A DNA stretch of 64,000 nucleotides, taken from NCBI RefSeq assembly GCF_001439925.1, contig NZ_LMBV01000002.1, forward strand, positions 311,405 through 375,404, read 5' to 3'. The position numbers and the translations under genes were made by a program. The DNA is from Peribacillus muralis. Its GTDB lineage: Bacteria; Bacillota; Bacilli; Bacillales; DSM-1321. Below the pieces are notes generated by a model, which ran no database searches, had not been told where the DNA came from, and saw only the letters and a list, made by a program, of their open reading frames with translations. Positions 59,759 to 64,000 of this stretch are shown one piece after another; positions within the stretch are counted from its first letter, which is position 1; the number at the start of each line of letters is the position of its first letter.

Positions 59759-59800
59759 ATAAAGCTGGGCCAAGGATGAATCCTTGGCCCAGCTTTATTA
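59759..59800. terminator. Perfect 15-bp hairpin between yugI and the DUF378 gene
   Basis: AAGCTGGGCCAAGGA (59762-59776) pairs with its exact complement (59781-59795) around TGAA. It probably ends the minus-strand DUF378 gene. Confidence 0.8.
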
Positions 59801-59822
59801 TATGTTCAGGAACTTATGACTT

Positions 59823-60056
59823 TCAACGAGTCGGTTTTGTTTCAGGTTCCCGGGAGATTTCAGGACTTGGTTTAAAGAGAAGACCAAGATTAACCAGACC
59901 AGCAATTCCAACTAGTCCATAAACGATACGGGCCAATGCGGAATCTTGTCCGCCGAAGATGGATGCAACTAAATCAAATTGGAAAAAACCTATTAATCCC
60001 CAATTTATTGCACCTATTATTGTAAGAACAAGTGCCGTTCTTTGTATTCCACTCAT
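59823..60056 (-). CDS. DUF378 small membrane protein
   Basis: The 77-residue protein matches DUF378: two membrane segments, the first with TIIGAINWGLIGFFQFDLVASIFGG, the second LARIVYGLVGIAGLVNLGLLF. Its function is unknown. AAGGAGG precedes ATG 60056. It is single and convergent with yugI. Confidence 0.88.
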   Translation of the reverse strand: MSGIQRTALVLTIIGAINWGLIGFFQFDLVASIFGGQDSALARIVYGLVGIAGLVNLGLLFKPSPEISREPETKPTR

Positions 60057-60268
60057 TGTATAGCCTCCTTTTTTAAAAATAAGTTCGTTCTTTATTTATC
60101 ATGCTTTTTCATCATGTAAATATACATCGTTACAAAAGTTCCAGACGTATTTTTTGTATTTATATGGAACAATGGTCATAATGGAGAAAGAAAAAAACTT
60201 GCCATTGCCGAAGTGGATGATTGCTGTTCACAAGAGAAGGTGATGTGTCATAAAAGGAGAGATATCCA

Positions 60269-61432
60269 TTGGAAAATTTCACTTATAAAAATCCCACTAA
60301 AGTAATTTTTGGGAAGAATCAGCTTGATAGCTTAAAATCGGAAATACCTTCATATGGCAATAAAGTTTTACTTGTATACGGCGGAGGCAGCATAAAGAAA
60401 AATGGCTTATATGAAAACGTGATCGAGGCTTTGAAGGAAATTGATGCAGAGGTGCACGAACTTTCCGGAGTCGAACCGAATCCGCGCATCTCTACAGTCC
60501 GTAAAGGTGTGGATCTTTGTAAGGAGCATCATATCGACTTTGTTCTTGCTGTTGGCGGCGGAAGCGTCATTGACGCGACAAAGGCGATTGTAGCAGGTGC
60601 TAAATATGCTGGAGACCCATGGGATCTCGTCATCAAAAAGGCACCGGTCGAGGCGGCCCTGCCATTTGGAACGGTGCTGACGTTAGCTGCAACCGGCTCC
60701 GAGGCAAATTCGGGATCTGTTATAACAAACTGGGAAACGAAAGAGAAATACGGCTGGGGCAGTCCATTGGTATTCCCGCAATTCTCGATTTTAGACCCTG
60801 AAAACACTTTTTCAGTTCCAAGGGACCAAACGGTATACGGAATGGTCGATATGATGTCACATGTGTTCGAAACGTATTTCCATCCTGAAACGCATGCACC
60901 GCTTCAGGACCGCTTCTGTGAATCGTTGTTATTGACGGTGATGGAAACGGCACCTAAGCTATTGGATGACCTCGAGGATTATGAGCACCGGGCTACCATC
61001 CTTTATTCAGGAAATATAGCCTTGAATGGTTCGCTTGGAGTCGGTTACTTTGGTGATTGGGCGACACATAATATTGAACATGCCGTTTCGGCTGTTTATG
61101 ACATCCCGCATGCAGGCGGCTTGGCCATTTTGTTCCCGAATTGGATGAAGCATGTGCTTCATGAAAATGTCTCGCGCTTTAAACAGGTTGCAGTTCGAGT
61201 GTTCGATGTCGACCCTGAAGGAAAAACGGATGAGGAAGCGGCCCTCGAAGGTATTGAAAGACTTCGTGCGTTTTGGAGCAGCTTAGGGGCGCCGACCAAG
61301 CTTTCGGATTATGACATTGACGACTCTCAATTGGAAGTCATGGCAGATAAAGCGATGAGCAGAGGGGACTTTGGCCGATTCAAAATCCTGAACCGTGAAG
61401 ATGTCCTTGCGATATTACGCGCTTCATTGTAA
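60269..61432 (+). CDS. yugJ: Iron-containing NADH-dependent alcohol (butanol) dehydrogenase
   Basis: The 387-residue protein is a group III iron-dependent alcohol dehydrogenase (YugJ/YugK, BdhA-like). GGGSIKKNG and [11 protein letters not shown] bind NAD(P)H. The metal ligands lie in D-M-M-S-H-V (Asp, His) and the [21 protein letters not shown] segment. The two B. subtilis paralogues yugJ and yugK are adjacent, but only one is seen here. The start is TTG 60269 with AAAGGAG ten bases upstream, and the N-terminus aligns with homologues. Confidence 0.92.
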   Translation: MENFTYKNPTKVIFGKNQLDSLKSEIPSYGNKVLLVYGGGSIKKNGLYENVIEALKEIDAEVHELSGVEPNPRISTVRKGVDLCKEHHIDFVLAVGGGSVIDATKAIVAGAKYAGDPWDLVIKKAPVEAALPFGTVLTLAATGSEANSGSVITNWETKEKYGWGSPLVFPQFSILDPENTFSVPRDQTVYGMVDMMSHVFETYFHPETHAPLQDRFCESLLLTVMETAPKLLDDLEDYEHRATILYSGNIALNGSLGVGYFGDWATHNIEHAVSAVYDIPHAGGLAILFPNWMKHVLHENVSRFKQVAVRVFDVDPEGKTDEEAALEGIERLRAFWSSLGAPTKLSDYDIDDSQLEVMADKAMSRGDFGRFKILNREDVLAILRASL

Positions 61433-61456
61433 ACAAGCGAAGTGTTCCAGTTCCAG

Positions 61457-61479
61457 CTCCCACCTTTTTAAGGTGGGAG
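61457..61479. terminator. Hairpin after yugJ
   Basis: CTCCCACCTT pairs with AAGGTGGGAG around TTT (61457-61479). The following bases lack a clear T run, so termination is uncertain. Confidence 0.45.
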
Positions 61480-61585
61480 TGTAAATTAATCGGGATAATT
61501 CGCCAATTGCTTTATCCATTTCTTGATTATGAGAAATACATCAGATAAAGTGAAAAGGAAACCTACAATTCGAGGAGGAATTTAC

Positions 61586-62932
61586 ATGGCTCATATTCGT
61601 TTCGATTATTCAAAAGCCCTGCCGTTTTTCGGGGAGCATGAAATAACCTACTTACAGGATGCCGTAAAAGTGGCACACCATTCCCTGCACGAACAAACCG
61701 GGGCAGGACATGAATATCTTGGCTGGATCGATTTACCTGCCAACTATGATAAAGAAGAATTCTCAAGGATCAAAAAGGCGGCAGCGAAAATCAAGGAAGA
61801 TTCTGAAGTATTGCTGGTGATCGGAATCGGTGGCTCATACTTGGGAGCTCGCGCAGCGGTCGAGATGCTGCAACATAGCTTTTATAACATATTGCCTTCT
61901 GACAAAAGAAAAACACCGCAAGTTCTTTTTGTAGGCAACAACATAAGCTCTACATATATGAAAGACTTAATGGACCTATTGGATAATCGCGATTTCTCGA
62001 TCAATGTTATCTCTAAATCAGGTACGACGACTGAACCTGCACTAGCTTTCAGGATCTTCCGGAAACTTCTTGAACAAAAATATGGCGTCGAAGAAGCGAA
62101 AAGCCGGATTTATGCGACCACTGATAAAGAAAGGGGCGCATTAAAAACGGTGGCAAACGAGGAAGGCTTCGAAACTTTCGTCATTCCCGATGATGTGGGC
62201 GGACGGTACTCGGTTTTAACGGCAGTTGGCTTACTGCCAATCGCGGTCAGCGGGGCAGATATCGATCAAATCATGGAAGGTGCCGAGAGTGCCAGGAAAG
62301 ACTTCAGTTCTTCCGAGCTAGCTGACAATCAGGCATACCAATACGCCGCAGTTCGTAACGTCCTTTACAATAAAGGAAAAACGATCGAAATGCTGATCAA
62401 CTATGAGCCAGGTCTGCAATACTTCTCTGAGTGGTGGAAGCAATTATTCGGAGAAAGTGAAGGAAAAGATCAAAAAGGGATTTTCCCTTCGTCAGCCAAT
62501 TTTTCGACTGACCTGCATTCATTAGGGCAATATGTCCAAGAAGGCCGTCGTGATCTTTTTGAAACGGTCATCAAAGTAGAGGATGCCCGTCATGAAATTG
62601 TAATCGAGGAAGCGGAAAATGACTTGGATGGCCTGAATTATCTATCAGGTGAAACGGTGCAGTTCGTCAACAATAAAGCATTCGAAGGCACGCTGTTAGC
62701 TCATACGGACGGCGGCGTTCCAAACCTTATCGTCACGGTTCCAAAACTTGATGCGTATACGTTCGGCTACCTCGTATACTTCTTCGAGAAGGCATGTGCC
62801 ATGAGCGGTTACCTGCTCGGCGTCAATCCATTCGATCAGCCTGGTGTGGAAGCGTATAAAGTGAATATGTTTGCGCTGTTGGGCAAGCCTGGTTTTGAAG
62901 AGAAAAAAGCGGAGCTGGAAAAGCGCTTATAA
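61586..62932 (+). CDS. pgi: Glucose-6-phosphate isomerase
   Basis: Pgi interconverts glucose-6-phosphate and fructose-6-phosphate in glycolysis. The 448-residue protein has the family blocks [55 protein letters not shown] and [14 protein letters not shown] with the catalytic lysine. ATG 61586 follows GAGGAGG at an ideal distance; the frame extends to 61523 but only through the leader. It keeps the yugJ-pgi-yugN order. Confidence 0.97.
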   Translation: MAHIRFDYSKALPFFGEHEITYLQDAVKVAHHSLHEQTGAGHEYLGWIDLPANYDKEEFSRIKKAAAKIKEDSEVLLVIGIGGSYLGARAAVEMLQHSFYNILPSDKRKTPQVLFVGNNISSTYMKDLMDLLDNRDFSINVISKSGTTTEPALAFRIFRKLLEQKYGVEEAKSRIYATTDKERGALKTVANEEGFETFVIPDDVGGRYSVLTAVGLLPIAVSGADIDQIMEGAESARKDFSSSELADNQAYQYAAVRNVLYNKGKTIEMLINYEPGLQYFSEWWKQLFGESEGKDQKGIFPSSANFSTDLHSLGQYVQEGRRDLFETVIKVEDARHEIVIEEAENDLDGLNYLSGETVQFVNNKAFEGTLLAHTDGGVPNLIVTVPKLDAYTFGYLVYFFEKACAMSGYLLGVNPFDQPGVEAYKVNMFALLGKPGFEEKKAELEKRL

Positions 62933-62933
62933 C

Positions 62934-62986
62934 AAAAAAAAGGTATCAAGCGGGATGTGTGTCATCTCAGCTTGATGCCTTTTTTA
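62934..62986 (+). terminator. Terminator after pgi
   Basis: AAAAAGGTATCAAGC pairs with GCTTGATGCCTTTTT with one mismatch, followed by TAT. Confidence 0.85.
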
Positions 62987-63105
62987 TATTGTAGTAAGGC
63001 CGTGATGCGGGCTAAGGGCAATCGCAGGAAGAATAATACATTTCAGGTTTTTTTAAAGGCCTTTTGGTTATGCTAATAGAAAATTAGCGAAAGAGGTTTT
63101 TTACC

Positions 63106-63510
63106 ATGATCAAAATTTCTTCTGAGTTGGAAGGGAAAACATTCGGTTTGTTCGACCTGGAGACGAAGCTAAAACCGGAGGGCTATGTAATAGGGGGTGG
63201 ATGGGACTATGACCACGGCTCTTTCGATTATAAAATGGACGACAGTGATGGATACCAATTCTTGCGTGTCCCCTTCAAGGCCATTGATGGTTCACTCGAT
63301 AAAGATGGTGTAACGGTCGAGCTTTTACAGCCATTTTTGCTATCCCATAAGTACGAGGACGGCATCGATGATGAAGGGAATATTGGTAACCTTTCGGCGT
63401 CCTTCAATCAGTTCGCCGAGCCTGAGGATCCGGATGCGGAATTTCCGGAAAATTATATCTCTTATGGGAAATCGCTTGTCCGTGATTTGGAAAAGCTGAT
63501 ATTACCTTAA
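63106..63510 (+). CDS. yugN: YugN-like family protein
   Basis: The 134-residue protein matches YugN: MIKISSELEGKTFGLFDLETKLKPEGYVIGGGWDYDHGSFDYKMD, then FLRVPFKAIDGSLD and VELLQPFLLSHKYEDGID. It is acidic, soluble and of unknown function. AAAGAGG precedes ATG 63106. Its last four bases overlap the end of the convergent yugO gene, as expected for a compact pair. Confidence 0.92.
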   Translation: MIKISSELEGKTFGLFDLETKLKPEGYVIGGGWDYDHGSFDYKMDDSDGYQFLRVPFKAIDGSLDKDGVTVELLQPFLLSHKYEDGIDDEGNIGNLSASFNQFAEPEDPDAEFPENYISYGKSLVRDLEKLILP

Positions 63511-64000
63511 TCACCAAGAATGAGCAGGGCGTCATGGCGATGTACGATCGTATCTGCAGGGGGCTTGATGAAGGTCTCGCCTCCCGATATGATGCCGATC
63601 ACCCATATATTTTGTTCAAATAGCTCGATGCTTAAATGCTTGAACGTCTTTTCTGCCCAGTCCGCCTGAATGGGCAGCTGTTTGATTTTCAATCCCTTCA
63701 TTTCATTTTGCTCCTCGTCTTCCCCGACGATTCCTTTTGATAGAGCCTCCTGCATATATTCACTCGCAAATTTATTCGTTTCGACGATTCCGTCCGCACC
63801 AGCGCGTAAAGCATTTTCCTTTTGCTCTTGAGTTAATATCTCGACAAGACAATATACGTCCGGGTTCAGCCCTTTGACGGCCAATAACGATAATATCGAG
63901 AACATATCCGTTTGCAGTTCGTCTTGATTAAGGTCAGCGGTGATAAGAACACGTATTGCCTGCTTTATATTCGCTTTCTTCAGAACGGAGTCCAATGTCG
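63507..64000 (-). CDS. yugO: Potassium channel YugO, C-terminal part (cut by window end)
   Basis: About 163 C-terminal residues are present. The frame is open at the window edge and the 'TTG' at 63995 is an internal leucine (TLDSVLKKANIKQA). The sequence is a RCK/TrkA-N nucleotide-binding region (IRVLITADLNQDELQTDMFSILSLLAVKGLNPDVYCLVEI) with a C-terminal domain. YugO is a K+ channel that mediates electrical signalling in B. subtilis biofilms. The pore lies outside the window. It overlaps yugN by 4 bases at its 3' end. Confidence 0.85.
   Translation of the reverse strand, partial: TLDSVLKKANIKQAIRVLITADLNQDELQTDMFSILSLLAVKGLNPDVYCLVEILTQEQKENALRAGADGIVETNKFASEYMQEALSKGIVGEDEEQNEMKGLKIKQLPIQADWAEKTFKHLSIELFEQNIWVIGIISGGETFIKPPADTIVHRHDALLILGD

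Overview
The window is a contiguous stretch of a Bacillaceae chromosome. Gene content and order follow the Bacillus subtilis suf-yun-yut-thr-yum-yui-mrp-kap-yug arc closely, with low-GC DNA, strong GGAGG-type ribosome binding sites, many TTG/GTG starts and numerous intrinsic terminators. Sporulation genes (yunB, yutC, yutH, yteA, kapB/kapD) point to an endospore former. Broken synteny and the genus-style intergenic repeats suggest a Peribacillus- or Bacillus simplex-like species rather than B. subtilis itself; that is an inference. No rRNA, tRNA, CRISPR array, transposase or integrase was seen.

Layout. 1-1833: 3' end of sufB, then a ~1 kb insert carrying a frameshifted orphan gene and ending in a second, 30-bp-identical copy of the sufB 3' end. 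1.9-16.7 kb: yunF-yunE-yunD-yunC, an HD-GYP gene, a repeat-rich gap, yunB and lytH, lipA, yutC, yutD, two small proteins, yutE, yutF, yutG, yutH and an exported L,D-transpeptidase. 16.8-20.1 kb: hom-thrC-thrB, overlapping by ATGA junctions, behind a clear sigma-A promoter. 20.3-27.6 kb: an Fe-S/redox block (NifU-like yutI, yuzD, yutJ, yuzB, A-type carrier yutM, ferredoxin-NADP reductase yumC, NADH dehydrogenase yumB). 27.7-32.6 kb: NUDIX, yuiB, yuiC, a cobalamin-binding-like protein with yuiD, and pepA.

33.1-36.8 kb is the most unusual coding region. A stand-alone GTP cyclohydrolase II (ribA), a ribD, a group A flavin monooxygenase and a HAD phosphatase form a compact operon behind a near-consensus promoter overlapped by a perfect 7+7 palindrome. 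There is no FMN riboswitch and there are no late riboflavin genes. The operon lies where synteny with B. subtilis breaks, next to yuxO, so a specialised 5-amino-6-ribitylaminouracil or pyrimidine-type pathway is a reasonable hypothesis.

36.9-47 kb: yuxO, a MOSC protein, the complete seven-gene Mrp Na+/H+ antiporter operon (minus strand), yufK and the bifunctional penicillin-binding protein pbpD. 47.2-55 kb: kapD and kapB without kinB, then an accessory-looking block (cyclophilin, small membrane protein, GNAT, PH-domain protein, manganese catalase, yteA, AT-rich VanZ-like gene). 55-64 kb: patB, yugE, yugF, alaR-alaT, an XRE regulator, yugI, DUF378, yugJ, pgi, yugN and the C-terminal part of the potassium channel yugO, cut by the window end.

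Several long gaps hold dispersed repeats: arrays with a ~20.5-nt period at three loci, a palindromic motif family in both orientations, and one GC-rich folded element. Candidate operators were read upstream of yumB (Rex/Fnr-like), ribA and alaR, and a DnaA-box-like cluster lies at 24.7-24.9 kb. Functions are assigned from recognised family motifs and remembered homologues; no database search was run.
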